A stretch of DNA of 64,000 nt from Flavobacterium sp. ACN2 (GTDB taxonomy: Bacteria > Bacteroidota > Bacteroidia > Flavobacteriales > Flavobacteriaceae): positions 186,001 to 250,000 of the forward strand of contig NZ_MRCM01000002.1 in assembly GCF_002303885.1 (NCBI RefSeq), written 5' to 3'. The first letter of the stretch is position 1; every line of letters starts with the position of its first letter. Below the pieces are notes generated by a model. That model ran no database searches. It was not told the origin of the DNA and was given only the letters and a program-made list of their open reading frames with translations. This document shows positions 17,824 through 27,444 of this stretch, piece after piece. Made by a program: the position numbers and the translations under genes.

Positions 17824-19533
17824 TTACCAACCCGGATTTTGATTGTAAACTCCATTCAATAGTCTAATTTCAGTTTCAGGAATCGGAACCAACCCTTTAG
17901 TTTCGGTTCTGTATTTTACACTATAATTAGCATCAACACCAGAATTTCTAACTTGAGTTACATCATTAAAAGCGGTTTCAACATCTCCCCAACGAACTAA
18001 GTCAAACCAATGTAAACCTTCAAAAGCCAATTCATGCAAGCGTTCTGTTTTAATATTTTCAAGAGAATAGGCAACTGGTCCAAGATGTGCTCTTCCTCTT
18101 ACTGCATTCATACCGTCAGCTGTTTTAGTAATTTCAGAGTGCATTAATAATACATCTGCAAAACGCATGAAAATAAAGTCTTGAGCGTGCATCAACTGCA
18201 TATCTGTAATTGACCAAGCATACATTTGAACAAACATACCAACATATGATCCTTTACCATTGTCATGCTGTAATGAAACATATTTTTTATTAAAATACCC
18301 TGTTTCATGGTCTCCTTTATCTGCTGCATAGCCATCTGTTCCTTGATCTGCTTTCCCCACTTCAAGTATAGAACCTCTTTTTCTTGGGTCTGCATCATCC
18401 CAGCCACTATATAATCTTGGGTTTACGGTACACCATCCCCAACCTTCTCCAAAAGGTGCCAATGAGTTACCACGCAATGAATTAAACAGGGCAAGTCTAT
18501 TAGTATAGCTCTGACCATTTGTCCAATCCCAGTTACCAAAAGAATATCTTTGTACAAACATAGTCTCTAAATTTCCTGTCCCAAATGTTGGAGTAACACC
18601 GTCTTGACCAACCCATGACAATCCTTCTGCTGCAGCCCAAGGCAATACACTATCGCTTTTTGCACTTTTATTCACATAAGAATACGGCCAAAGGTTTCTG
18701 AAATCAGATGCTAGCTTATGACCACTATTATTGATACAATCATCTAAATAAGAGGCAACTTGCGTTCCTGTTAAAGAACCGCCGCCTACAAGAGGTAAAT
18801 CTGCGGTTGCTTTCTTTTCGATATTGCTCATGTATCCAGTATAAAACAAAAATACACGTCCTAAATAAGCTTCAGCAACCCATTTATTAGCATGTCCATA
18901 TCTAGAAGTCGGAATACTTGTAAATGGCGTAGAAGGCAAGGTTTCAATAGACAATTTCAAGTCAGATGCAATTTGTGCAAAGGTCTCCTCGTAAGTTGCT
19001 CTCGGCACCAATCTATCAGCATCATACGTTATAATCAGTGGAACACCTCCAAAGAATTTAGCTAATCTGAAGTAAAAGAAAGCTCTCATAAATAAAGCTT
19101 CACCAAGCGCTTGCTTTTTAAAATCATCTGCTTCTTGCGGTGTATTAAAATACTTAGAAAAATCTGCCGTTGGCACTTTTTCTATAATGGCATTTGCTCT
19201 AGAAATTCCATTGTATGATTGTTTCCACATGTCGCGATAAGTATCTTCAGCCGGGTCTTCAAAATTATCTACCCATTTTGCAGACTTATCATCAGGACCA
19301 CCACCGCCAAACATCATATTATCCATTAAGTTAGCTGCAACTTGTTCTTCACTATGAACATTCGCTGTATAGATGGCATTATAAACACCTGCCATGGCTT
19401 CGTTTATATCAGTAGGGCTTTTATAAAAACTATTTAAACTCTTTTCTGAAAGGTTCTCGGTATCCAGATAATCATCACAGCTTGATACTGCAAAAATTGC
19501 TGAAATTGCTATTATATATCTTAGTTTTTTCAT
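17824..19533 (-). CDS. SusD-family glycan-binding lipoprotein
   Basis: A 569-residue RagB/SusD protein. I chose the ATG at 19533 because it opens a standard signal peptide (MKKLRYIIAISAIFAVSSC, lipobox Cys19) and leaves 16 bases after the susC stop; an in-frame ATG at 19563 would overlap susC. The acidic DDYLD after the Cys fits surface export. Family marks include SRANAIIEKVP, ALGEALFMRAFFYFRLAKFFGG and the C-terminal HELAFEGLHWFDLVRWGD with LVPIPETEIR. It is longer than the first SusD by about 65 residues, with aromatic- and Gly-rich loops in the middle. It is the partner of SusC at 19550-22780. Confidence 0.95.
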   Translation of the reverse strand: MKKLRYIIAISAIFAVSSCDDYLDTENLSEKSLNSFYKSPTDINEAMAGVYNAIYTANVHSEEQVAANLMDNMMFGGGGPDDKSAKWVDNFEDPAEDTYRDMWKQSYNGISRANAIIEKVPTADFSKYFNTPQEADDFKKQALGEALFMRAFFYFRLAKFFGGVPLIITYDADRLVPRATYEETFAQIASDLKLSIETLPSTPFTSIPTSRYGHANKWVAEAYLGRVFLFYTGYMSNIEKKATADLPLVGGGSLTGTQVASYLDDCINNSGHKLASDFRNLWPYSYVNKSAKSDSVLPWAAAEGLSWVGQDGVTPTFGTGNLETMFVQRYSFGNWDWTNGQSYTNRLALFNSLRGNSLAPFGEGWGWCTVNPRLYSGWDDADPRKRGSILEVGKADQGTDGYAADKGDHETGYFNKKYVSLQHDNGKGSYVGMFVQMYAWSITDMQLMHAQDFIFMRFADVLLMHSEITKTADGMNAVRGRAHLGPVAYSLENIKTERLHELAFEGLHWFDLVRWGDVETAFNDVTQVRNSGVDANYSVKYRTETKGLVPIPETEIRLLNGVYNQNPGW

Positions 19534-19549
19534 TGTCAATGTTTTAATA

Positions 19550-22500
19550 TTAAAAATCTGCACTTAATCCAAACATTACTGTTCTCGATTGTGGATATAG
19601 ACCAAGATCTACCCCAGAAGCCCATGAATAGTTTGTATTATCTCCTCCCCAGCGCACCTCTGGATCCATACCATCATATTTAGTAAATGTGTACAAGTTA
19701 TTTACAGCAACATAAAATTTAAGATTCGAGATAAATTTGAAATCTTTCAGTATTTCATTAAAATTATAACCTACAGTTAAATTATTAATTCTCAAATAAT
19801 CAGCATTGTGCATGTATATGTCAGAAATATAATTTGTGTTTCTGTTTGATACAGAACTTAAACGAGGCATTTTGTTTGAAGTTCCTTCTCCGTGCCAACG
19901 ATCAAAAACATCTGAAGTATAATTTTGTTTCGGGCTATCAGCAAATGATCTGTAAGATTGCATTACCTGCATTCCGTATTTTCCTGCCATTGTAGTGTTT
20001 AAATACACATTTTTATATTCGAAGTTTAACTGAATACCTAATTGGAAATCAGGATTTGGATCTCCTAACATTGTTTTATCCTTTTCGTCTATAACACCAT
20101 CATTATTTAGATCGACAAAACGAACATCTCCAGGACGCTGATCATTAAAATACGGCTGACCTGTAGGACCTACGTAAGCCTCAACCTCTTGTTGGTTTTG
20201 CAAAATTCCTGCTGTTTTAAAGCCATAGAAAGAACCAATCGCATAACCTACTTGTGCTCTTGAAATCTCTGAGGTTCCTTGAGATAGTACGTGAGATAAA
20301 CCGTTAATGATACCATTACCGTTTGCAATTCTTGTAACTCTATTTTTATTGAAAGCTCCACTTACAGTAGCACCATATTTAAAACCACCAATTTTATCTT
20401 TCCAAGTAACAGAAAGCTCATAACCCGTATTTTCAATATCTCCTCCATTAATATAAGGATCATCAGCACCAGCAGTTCCAGGGTATTGCGCTTTAACCAA
20501 CCAGTCTTTTGTTGTTTTCTTGTACCAGTCAAATGTTACTCCTAATCTTGAATCGAAAAAACTTGAATCAAATCCGAAATCTAACTGTTCTGACGTTTCC
20601 CAGCTAACATCTGGATTTGGCACTGTTGAAGGATAAGCAGTCTGTCCGGAAACTGGTTTTGTATCTCCAAAGAAATATCCAGGGAAAGCATATTTAATAC
20701 TAGATGAGTAATAGAAAGCATAATCAGTATATTGATTACCGTTTTGCCCCCAGCTTGCTCTTAACTTCAAGAAGTTAAGATATTTTGAAGTGCTTGCCAT
20801 AAAATCTTCTTTTGTAACAACCCATCCTGCAGAAACAGAAGGGAAATTACCATACTTGTTTCCATCACCAAAGTTTGAAGATCCGTCACGACGTATAACA
20901 GCAGAAAGAAGATATTTCTCTTTATAATCGTATTGTGCACGTGCAAAATACGACATAATAGCACCACCACCTGCTGCTTTATCAAAGCCTGTTGTATTAA
21001 TATCCGCAACAGTTCCAGGGCTCTTAGTGTTATCTAAATAAGAATACTTTGGATCATTTGGAAACAATAAACCATTTCTTGAACCATATACATTATTATC
21101 AACAATTCTTTGCCATAACTCTGTACCAATTACTGCATTAATATTATGATTACCAATTTGTTTCTGATACGCAGCTGTATTCGTCCATGTTGAGTTAGCA
21201 CCAAAATACTGAGATTGCGTAGCGCCATCAATAGCATCATTGTAAAGCACTCCCAAATGATAGGTTGGGTTCATTGTTCTATTGTAACCAAACCATGAAT
21301 CGATTCCATAAACTGATTTAAATCTCAGGTTAGAAATTGGCTCAATCTCTACAAATACATTCCCAATAATTTTATGATCTTTTGGATAATTGTAATTACT
21401 TCTGTAATACATTACCGCCAAAGGGTTGGTTTGATTTGTATTTAATCCATCTAATGTAGGAGTAAATCCGTATTCGTTGATATTTCTATCAATCGCTGTC
21501 TGCCAATAAGCAGGCTGTAACGGATTTTGTGTAAGAGCATTATGCAAGTCATTTCCATAAATATTTCCATTTGAAACATCTCTCTTTTGAATATTGGTAT
21601 AAGTTAAATTCTCTCCAATAGTAATGATGTTATGGCTTTCATTTTTTTTCAAAACCATTTGCGTATTCATCCTTGCGGTTAATCTTTTAAATCCAGCATC
21701 TACGATATTTCCACCTAGTATACCGTCTTGATCAAAATAGGAAACCCCAAATGAATACGTAATATCTTCAGTTCCTCCAGTAATATTAATCGAGTGATTC
21801 ACTACAGGAGCATCCTTTTTAGACATTTCATTGATCCAGTTTGTTCCTGTCCAACCATTTTGCAGTTTATTCCAGATCTCTTCTCCAAGCTGCGTTCCAG
21901 CTCCAGGATAATTTCTCTCTAACCAATCGTTGGTAGTCAACATTGTTTTCCAGTCATTTGGAGCAAGACCATCATTTACTCTTCCTTCATCCATGATGTA
22001 CATGTATTCTTGCGCATTTAAAGGATCCAGATTTTTGTAGATGTTCTGAATTCCAAAATAAGTGTCATAAGAAATTTTAGCTGGTCTTCCTTTACGTCCT
22101 TTCACTGTAGTTACCAAAACAACTCCATTTGCTGCTCTAGAACCATAGATTGCAGCTGAAGCCGCATCTTTAAGAACATCTATAGATTCGATATCTGAAG
22201 GGCTTAGATAATCTATATCTCCAACAGCCACTCCGTCTACGATGTACAACGGATTTGAAGACCCAATGGTACCGATACCACGGATAACAACTTTTGTACC
22301 TGCTCCTGGCGCACCACTATTTCTTGTAATGCTAATACCAGGCGCAATACCTTGAAGAGCTTCCATAGCCGATCCCGTATTCAATTCCTTTAGTGTCTCT
22401 CCTTTTAAGTTAGTAGAAGCACCCGTAATCAAAGCTTTCTTTTGCGTACCGTATCCGATAACCACAACTTCATTTAAACTTTGAGATACTGCTTTAAGAA

Positions 22501-22780
22501 CAATAGTAAGTTTGGTTTTACCTCCTATTACTTCATTTACAGTTTCAAAACCAACGAAACTAATAGTCAAAGTTCCGTTAGAGGGAGCACTAATCTGAAA
22601 TTTCCCATCAAAGTCAGATGCAGTTGCTTTATTGGTCCCCTTTACTAAAACCGTCGCACCTGGGACGGGTAATCCACTTTCGTCATTAATGATTCCATTT
22701 ATGGTCACATCCTGAGCTAATGCGACAACAGAAAACAGTAAAGACGAAATACAAAAAATAAATAATTTTGTCAATTTCAT
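19550..22780 (-). CDS. SusC-family TonB-dependent glycan importer
   Basis: A 1076-residue outer-membrane transporter: signal peptide ending VVALAQ, carboxypeptidase-regulatory-like domain (about 23-105), TonB-box region LNEVVVIGYGTQKKA, plug with VVIRGIGTIGSSNPLYIVDG and IESIDVLKDAASAAIYG, and a beta-barrel ending in Phe (FGLSADF). The N-terminal region is almost the same as that of the other SusC here, whereas the barrel has extra loops. It is the first gene of the minus-strand series and is divergent from the regulator gene, with 344 bases between them. It probably imports glucan oligosaccharides with its SusD partner. Confidence 0.97.
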   Translation of the reverse strand: MKLTKLFIFCISSLLFSVVALAQDVTINGIINDESGLPVPGATVLVKGTNKATASDFDGKFQISAPSNGTLTISFVGFETVNEVIGGKTKLTIVLKAVSQSLNEVVVIGYGTQKKALITGASTNLKGETLKELNTGSAMEALQGIAPGISITRNSGAPGAGTKVVIRGIGTIGSSNPLYIVDGVAVGDIDYLSPSDIESIDVLKDAASAAIYGSRAANGVVLVTTVKGRKGRPAKISYDTYFGIQNIYKNLDPLNAQEYMYIMDEGRVNDGLAPNDWKTMLTTNDWLERNYPGAGTQLGEEIWNKLQNGWTGTNWINEMSKKDAPVVNHSINITGGTEDITYSFGVSYFDQDGILGGNIVDAGFKRLTARMNTQMVLKKNESHNIITIGENLTYTNIQKRDVSNGNIYGNDLHNALTQNPLQPAYWQTAIDRNINEYGFTPTLDGLNTNQTNPLAVMYYRSNYNYPKDHKIIGNVFVEIEPISNLRFKSVYGIDSWFGYNRTMNPTYHLGVLYNDAIDGATQSQYFGANSTWTNTAAYQKQIGNHNINAVIGTELWQRIVDNNVYGSRNGLLFPNDPKYSYLDNTKSPGTVADINTTGFDKAAGGGAIMSYFARAQYDYKEKYLLSAVIRRDGSSNFGDGNKYGNFPSVSAGWVVTKEDFMASTSKYLNFLKLRASWGQNGNQYTDYAFYYSSSIKYAFPGYFFGDTKPVSGQTAYPSTVPNPDVSWETSEQLDFGFDSSFFDSRLGVTFDWYKKTTKDWLVKAQYPGTAGADDPYINGGDIENTGYELSVTWKDKIGGFKYGATVSGAFNKNRVTRIANGNGIINGLSHVLSQGTSEISRAQVGYAIGSFYGFKTAGILQNQQEVEAYVGPTGQPYFNDQRPGDVRFVDLNNDGVIDEKDKTMLGDPNPDFQLGIQLNFEYKNVYLNTTMAGKYGMQVMQSYRSFADSPKQNYTSDVFDRWHGEGTSNKMPRLSSVSNRNTNYISDIYMHNADYLRINNLTVGYNFNEILKDFKFISNLKFYVAVNNLYTFTKYDGMDPEVRWGGDNTNYSWASGVDLGLYPQSRTVMFGLSADF

Positions 22781-23124
22781 TTTTCTAAAAATTTTGGTTA
22801 ATTAATTAGTAATTTAATGCAATGATAATGTTAAATTTGAATAAACTCTTATTAAAAATCTTTACAAAAACACTTCAAACTAAATATTAACACACTACAA
22901 AAACACAACATTTATCTTTTAATAAACTCATTTACTGTGTTTTAATTTTTAAAAAAAATTGTTATAAAAATGTTAATTAAAAAAAACGTATATTACATGA
23001 GCAGAAGAGTAACTATTACGTTATAATTTATAAAAAAATCAAAAAACAAGATTTATCATGATTGATAAATCAACAATTTAAAATCAAAATAAAGCATTTC
23101 TAATAAAAATATATTTAAAATTTT
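22781..23124. other. Divergent control region between susC and the regulator gene
   Basis: No gene is visible in these 344 AT-rich bases. It holds the two susC leader blocks shared with the other module (22781-22823 and 22862-22879, the latter being TTACAAAAACACTTCAAA) and the half-site ACTATTACGTTATAA (23012-23026). The region serves the minus-strand susC and the plus-strand regulator. I did not find a convincing TTG / TAnnTTTG promoter for either gene. Confidence 0.65.
23012..23026. promoter_or_regulatory. Operator half-site shared with the other susC
   Basis: ACTATTACGTTATAA differs by one base from ACTATTACGTTGTAA at 16265-16279. It lies 231 bases upstream of one susC start and 99 bases upstream of the regulator start. 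Here no good inverted partner is present, unlike the site at 16247-16278. Confidence 0.5.
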
Positions 23125-26004
23125 ATGAAATACATAGTTCGAATTTTTACATTAATTTTGTTATTATTCTTACAAATTAAAGGTTTTTCGCAAGTAAAAA
23201 ATATTGGAATTCCAGACATAAAAAACTATAAAAGATCAGAATATAAAGGTGGAACTCAAAATTGGAGTATTGATCAGGATAAAAATGGAAATATTTATTT
23301 TGCTAACAACAGCGGTTTAATTCAATTTGACGGCTCCAACTGGCACAAATACTCTTTACCAAACAAATCTGAGATCAGAAGTTTAAAAATTGATGCTTTA
23401 GGACGAATATTTGTTGGAGGAAATAACGAATTTGGCTATTTCAAAAACGACGAAAAAGGAATATTAAAATATCACTCTCTCTATAATCTATTGAGTCCAA
23501 TAGACAAAGAAAACATCAACCTAATATGGAGAATTCATATTTTTAATGGAGAAGTTATCTTTCAGTCTTTCAGCAAAGTATTTTTTCTAAAAAATGAAAA
23601 AGTCACAACCCTTACAGCTCCACATAAATTTCAATTTTCATTTTTAGTAAACAATAGACTTTACTTTCAAGATAAAACATTAGGTGTACTCGAATACAAA
23701 AACAGAAAGCTTACTGCAATAAAAGGCACTACCATGTTTAATGATAAAGAGATATGGTCTCTTTTCCCATTGTCTAACAATAAATTATTATACGCTACTT
23801 TAGAAAAGGGACTTTTTGTGTCCGAAAATGGCATTATTAAACCATGGGCAACTGAAGCCAATGAATTTATAAAGAAAAACACTTCGCTTGGTGGATCTAT
23901 CATCAAAAATAAATTTATAATACTTAATTCGGTATTAGACGGAGCCATTATCTGCGATCTAAACGGAAAAATAATCCAGCATTTAAACCGCCAAAAAGGA
24001 ATTCAGAACAATACAATTTTAGCTTCATTTGTTGACAACAAAAGTAATATTTGGCTCGGGCTAGATAATGGTATCACTTTTATAAATGAAAATTCTCCTT
24101 TCTCCTACTTTGATTACAGTTATAATATAGGTACTGTATACGCCTCTACGATGTATAATGGGAATCTTTATGTCGCAACCAACCAGGGATTATTTTATCA
24201 TTCTTGGGGAGGTTCTTTTAAAGACAGTCCATTTACAAGAGTTGAAGGAACAATTTCGCAAGTTTGGAACATCCAGGTTTTAAACAATGTATTAATATGC
24301 GCCAGTAATAGTGGAGCACTAATCATTGAGAATAACAGGGTTTCAAAGATATTGGACAATAAAGGATACTTTGGCTTCAAAAAAATACCTGATCATGAAA
24401 ACTACATTATAGGTGAAAGTTATAATGGATTTTCAGTCTTTAAACGATCAGCCTCTGGATACGATTACTTACATCAAGTAAAAGGATTTGATGAAACGAC
24501 CAATAATTTTTCTATAGAAATTGATGCGAACTATCTTTGGCTAAAGAAAAACCCTTTCTTGTACCAAGTAAAATTATCTGAAGACTTACAGCGCTTTGAT
24601 TTCATAAAAAAGCACGTCAACATATCAGAAAAGTACAAAGGAATAAACAGTCTGCAAAATATAAATGGCAAAGTCTATTTTCAAGTAAAAAATCATTTTT
24701 ACAGATATTCTGTCGAGCAGGAAGCCTTTTTTGAAGATAAAAAAATAACAAACTTATTCAACGGAATTCCTACTATTAATACCTTAATTGAAGATTCTGC
24801 CGGAAACCTTTGGTATGCATTTAACGAATCTCTTGGCGTATTAGTCAAAAACAAAAACGGAACTTTTACGAAAAAACAAGCTATTTTTTCAAATTTAACG
24901 GGGAATTTGGTTAACAATTACATATCTGTAAACGCAATAGATCCTCAGAATGTTTTTATAGGTTTGACAGATCGTTTGGCGCATTATAACTCCACTATTC
25001 CAAACACTTTTATGACAAAACCAAAAGCTTTTATTGAAAGCTTTACGAATCCTGGAGACACTATTTTAACTGGCAATTTGGCCAATAAACTAGAATCCTA
25101 CAGCATACCTTATAAATACAATCGTGTCAAATTTACTTTTGCGTCGCCAACATATGAAAATCAGGATAACGTAATGTACTCCTATAAATTAGAACCTTTT
25201 GAAGAAAACTGGCGCGGATGGTCATCGACAGCAATAAAAGAATATACGAATCTGAGAGAAGGCAATTATGTAATGAAACTGAAAGCCAGAAATAGCTATG
25301 GTATAGAATCTAGTATCACAGAAGTGGAATTTACAGTATCTCCACCATGGTACAGGCACTTTTTGGCTTACTTATTTTATCTGGTGCTTATTTTGCTTGG
25401 CGCATATTTAATCTCAGTTAGAATTAAACTGAAGATTAGAAAAAACAGGTATTATGAAACCATTGAACAAAGAAGACTATATCTTGAAAAGGAGTCTAAA
25501 ATTAGACATGAGCAACATGACCTGGAAAAAGAAATTGAAAAGCTGAAAAACGATAAGCTTCAAATCAAAATCTTAGCAAAGGATAAAGAACTAGTAAACA
25601 ACTCTTTACAGGTTGTAAAAAAGAACAAAGTTTTAAACGGAATCATTCATAAACTGAAAGATATTGACACTGGAATTTTAGACGAAACAACCAAATCCGA
25701 GTTTAGCAAATTACATAAAAGCATTGTAAAAGAAGTAAATACCGACAAGAGCTGGAAAGACCTCGAAAAGCACATTAAAAACGTTCATTTTGAGTTTTTA
25801 AAGCGATTAAAAGGACAATATCCAACCATTTCTCCAAGAGAATTAGATTTATCTACTTATTTATTAATGAATATGTCTACCAAAGAAATAGCCGAAATTA
25901 TGAACATTTCTACAGGTGGAGTCGAATTGGCTCGTTATCGTCTAAGAAAGAAATTAGGCCTAAACAAAAAGGAAAACCTAATCGGATTCTTAATGAGTAT
26001 ATAA
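23125..26004 (+). CDS. Membrane-anchored propeller sensor with LuxR-type DNA-binding domain
   Basis: A 959-residue protein. An N-terminal signal or anchor (about 1-23, LILLLFLQIKGFSQ) leads to a periplasmic beta-propeller sensor of repeated blades (WSIDQDKNGNIYFANNSGL near 47, NKSNIWLGLDNGI near 305, DSAGNLWYAFNESL near 557), then a Y_Y_Y-type domain (about 675-740, YSYKLEPFEENWRGWSS), one transmembrane helix (about 744-766), a charged coiled coil (about 785-840) and a helix-turn-helix at about 903-955 (SPRELDLSTYLLMNMSTKEI). There is no histidine kinase or receiver domain, so this is not a hybrid two-component system. It probably senses glucan fragments in the periplasm and acts on DNA directly. 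It is divergent from the glucan uptake genes, the usual place of the local regulator. Confidence 0.88.
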   Translation: MKYIVRIFTLILLLFLQIKGFSQVKNIGIPDIKNYKRSEYKGGTQNWSIDQDKNGNIYFANNSGLIQFDGSNWHKYSLPNKSEIRSLKIDALGRIFVGGNNEFGYFKNDEKGILKYHSLYNLLSPIDKENINLIWRIHIFNGEVIFQSFSKVFFLKNEKVTTLTAPHKFQFSFLVNNRLYFQDKTLGVLEYKNRKLTAIKGTTMFNDKEIWSLFPLSNNKLLYATLEKGLFVSENGIIKPWATEANEFIKKNTSLGGSIIKNKFIILNSVLDGAIICDLNGKIIQHLNRQKGIQNNTILASFVDNKSNIWLGLDNGITFINENSPFSYFDYSYNIGTVYASTMYNGNLYVATNQGLFYHSWGGSFKDSPFTRVEGTISQVWNIQVLNNVLICASNSGALIIENNRVSKILDNKGYFGFKKIPDHENYIIGESYNGFSVFKRSASGYDYLHQVKGFDETTNNFSIEIDANYLWLKKNPFLYQVKLSEDLQRFDFIKKHVNISEKYKGINSLQNINGKVYFQVKNHFYRYSVEQEAFFEDKKITNLFNGIPTINTLIEDSAGNLWYAFNESLGVLVKNKNGTFTKKQAIFSNLTGNLVNNYISVNAIDPQNVFIGLTDRLAHYNSTIPNTFMTKPKAFIESFTNPGDTILTGNLANKLESYSIPYKYNRVKFTFASPTYENQDNVMYSYKLEPFEENWRGWSSTAIKEYTNLREGNYVMKLKARNSYGIESSITEVEFTVSPPWYRHFLAYLFYLVLILLGAYLISVRIKLKIRKNRYYETIEQRRLYLEKESKIRHEQHDLEKEIEKLKNDKLQIKILAKDKELVNNSLQVVKKNKVLNGIIHKLKDIDTGILDETTKSEFSKLHKSIVKEVNTDKSWKDLEKHIKNVHFEFLKRLKGQYPTISPRELDLSTYLLMNMSTKEIAEIMNISTGGVELARYRLRKKLGLNKKENLIGFLMSI

Positions 26005-26041
26005 AAGAAAAGCCATTCAAATTTGAATGGCTTTTCTTTTA
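26004..26041. terminator. Bidirectional terminator between regulator and murF
   Basis: An 18-bp perfect inverted repeat (AAAGAAAAGCCATTCAAA and its complement) with A and T runs on both sides lies between the converging genes and can end transcription from both. Confidence 0.88.
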
Positions 26042-26042
26042 A

Positions 26043-27326
26043 TTAAATATAATCTAAAGTTCGTTCTAAGGCCATACCTCGCGAACCTTTTATCAATATC
26101 ATATTAGACTCAAAGCTGAAGGTCTTTAAAAATTCGGCGAAAGCATCGAATGTTTCAAAGAATTGAATGTTTTCACTCGAAATCTTATTCGCAAAAAAGG
26201 CTTTTCCTATTAGAAAACATAAAGCCTGTTTTTGATCTGCTAAAGAATCAATTATAACTTTATGCTCATGAAGACTTTCATCTCCCAATTCGAACATATC
26301 TCCAAGAACCATAACCTTGTTTTTCTTGTCCAATTGCAAGAAATTGGTAATCGCCACAGCCATACTACTCGGGTTAGCATTATAAGCGTCTAAAATAATC
26401 TCATTTGAACCTTTTTGCATCATTTGAGATCTATTATTAGCCGGAATATAATCCTCAATAGCACTCTTAATATCGCTTTCGTTTACCTTAAAATATTTTC
26501 CTATTGCTGTAGCCGCATTTATATTGTTGGCGTTGTAAAGACCAATTAAATGAGATTCTATTGAAAAATCATTGTATTTAATAGCAACAAAAGGATTTGC
26601 TGTAATATTCTCGATATTTAAGTCTGCTTTTTCTTTTTTTACTCCAAAAGTAAAAGATTTTATGCCTGCTGATTTCTCAATCTGAATCGGGTCTTCTAAA
26701 TTTACAAAAACAGTTTTCTGGTTTGCAGAAAGATATTGGTACATTTCACTTTTACCTGCGATTACACCTTCAACTCCGCCAAAACCTTCCAAGTGCGCTT
26801 TTCCAAAATTGGTTATATAGCCAAAATCAGGCTGTGCAATCTGACATAAAAATTCAATTTCTTTTTGATGGTTGGCACCCATTTCTACAATTCCGATTTC
26901 GGTTTCCTTTGTAAAAGAAAGCAGTGTCAACGGAACGCCAATATGGTTGTTTAAATTACCAACAGTCGCTTTTGTCTTGAACTTTTTTGACAAAACAACA
27001 TTGATCAATTCTTTTGTCGTCGTTTTTCCGTTACTACCTGTCAAAGCAACAATTGGTAGTGCTAAATAAGCACGGTGAAACTTTGCCAGCTCTTGAAGCG
27101 TTTCCAAACTATTTTTTACCAAAATAGTCCTATCGTCAATAAAATAAGATTCGTTGTCAATAACAACAAATAAAGCTCCTAAATCTAATGCTTCTTTAGC
27201 AAATGTATTAGCATCAAAATTCTCTCCTTTAATAGCAAAAAACATCGAGTCCTTTTCGATTTTTCTGGTATCGATAGACAGAGAACTGCACTGTAAATAT
27301 AAGTTATGAATGTCTTGAATATTCAT
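26043..27326 (-). CDS. murF: UDP-N-acetylmuramoyl-tripeptide-D-alanyl-D-alanine ligase (MurF)
   Basis: A 427-residue cytoplasmic Mur ligase. MurF adds D-Ala-D-Ala to UDP-MurNAc-tripeptide in the last cytoplasmic step of peptidoglycan precursor synthesis. Visible are the N-terminal uridine-binding domain with STDTRKIEKDSMFFAIKG-like sequence (about 16-34), the ATP-binding P-loop TGSNGKTTTKE (about 96-106), NLNNHIGVPLTLL near 125, EMGANHQKEI near 149, and the C-terminal domain with LDAYNANPSSM near 310 and VLGDMFELG. The DAYNANP motif is diagnostic for MurF among Mur ligases. It is downstream of gldJ on the same strand, separated by a long terminator hairpin, so it is probably transcribed separately. 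Length is normal. Confidence 0.96.
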   Translation of the reverse strand: MNIQDIHNLYLQCSSLSIDTRKIEKDSMFFAIKGENFDANTFAKEALDLGALFVVIDNESYFIDDRTILVKNSLETLQELAKFHRAYLALPIVALTGSNGKTTTKELINVVLSKKFKTKATVGNLNNHIGVPLTLLSFTKETEIGIVEMGANHQKEIEFLCQIAQPDFGYITNFGKAHLEGFGGVEGVIAGKSEMYQYLSANQKTVFVNLEDPIQIEKSAGIKSFTFGVKKEKADLNIENITANPFVAIKYNDFSIESHLIGLYNANNINAATAIGKYFKVNESDIKSAIEDYIPANNRSQMMQKGSNEIILDAYNANPSSMAVAITNFLQLDKKNKVMVLGDMFELGDESLHEHKVIIDSLADQKQALCFLIGKAFFANKISSENIQFFETFDAFAEFLKTFSFESNMILIKGSRGMALERTLDYI

Positions 27327-27371
27327 TTATAATTTTTTTAATATGTCATAAAAGTAGAAAAAAAACAATAA

Positions 27372-27425
27372 AAAAATTCCAAATTCCAGACTGAATATTC
27401 AGCTTTTGGAATTTGGAATTTTTAT
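27372..27425 (-). terminator. Long terminator hairpin after gldJ
   Basis: AAATTCCAAATTCCA and TGGAATTTGGAATTT form the outer stem around an inner palindrome CTGAATATTCAG; on the minus strand a T run follows. The AATTCCAAATTCC word recurs in other terminators and gaps of this window (34455-34493, 46438-46456, 58551-58647). Confidence 0.85.
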
Positions 27426-27444
27426 TATTTTGAATTCCTAAATC

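Noticed and set aside
23125..26004. Hybrid two-component system
   Set aside because: No histidine kinase, ATP-binding or receiver motif occurs between the membrane helix and the helix-turn-helix.
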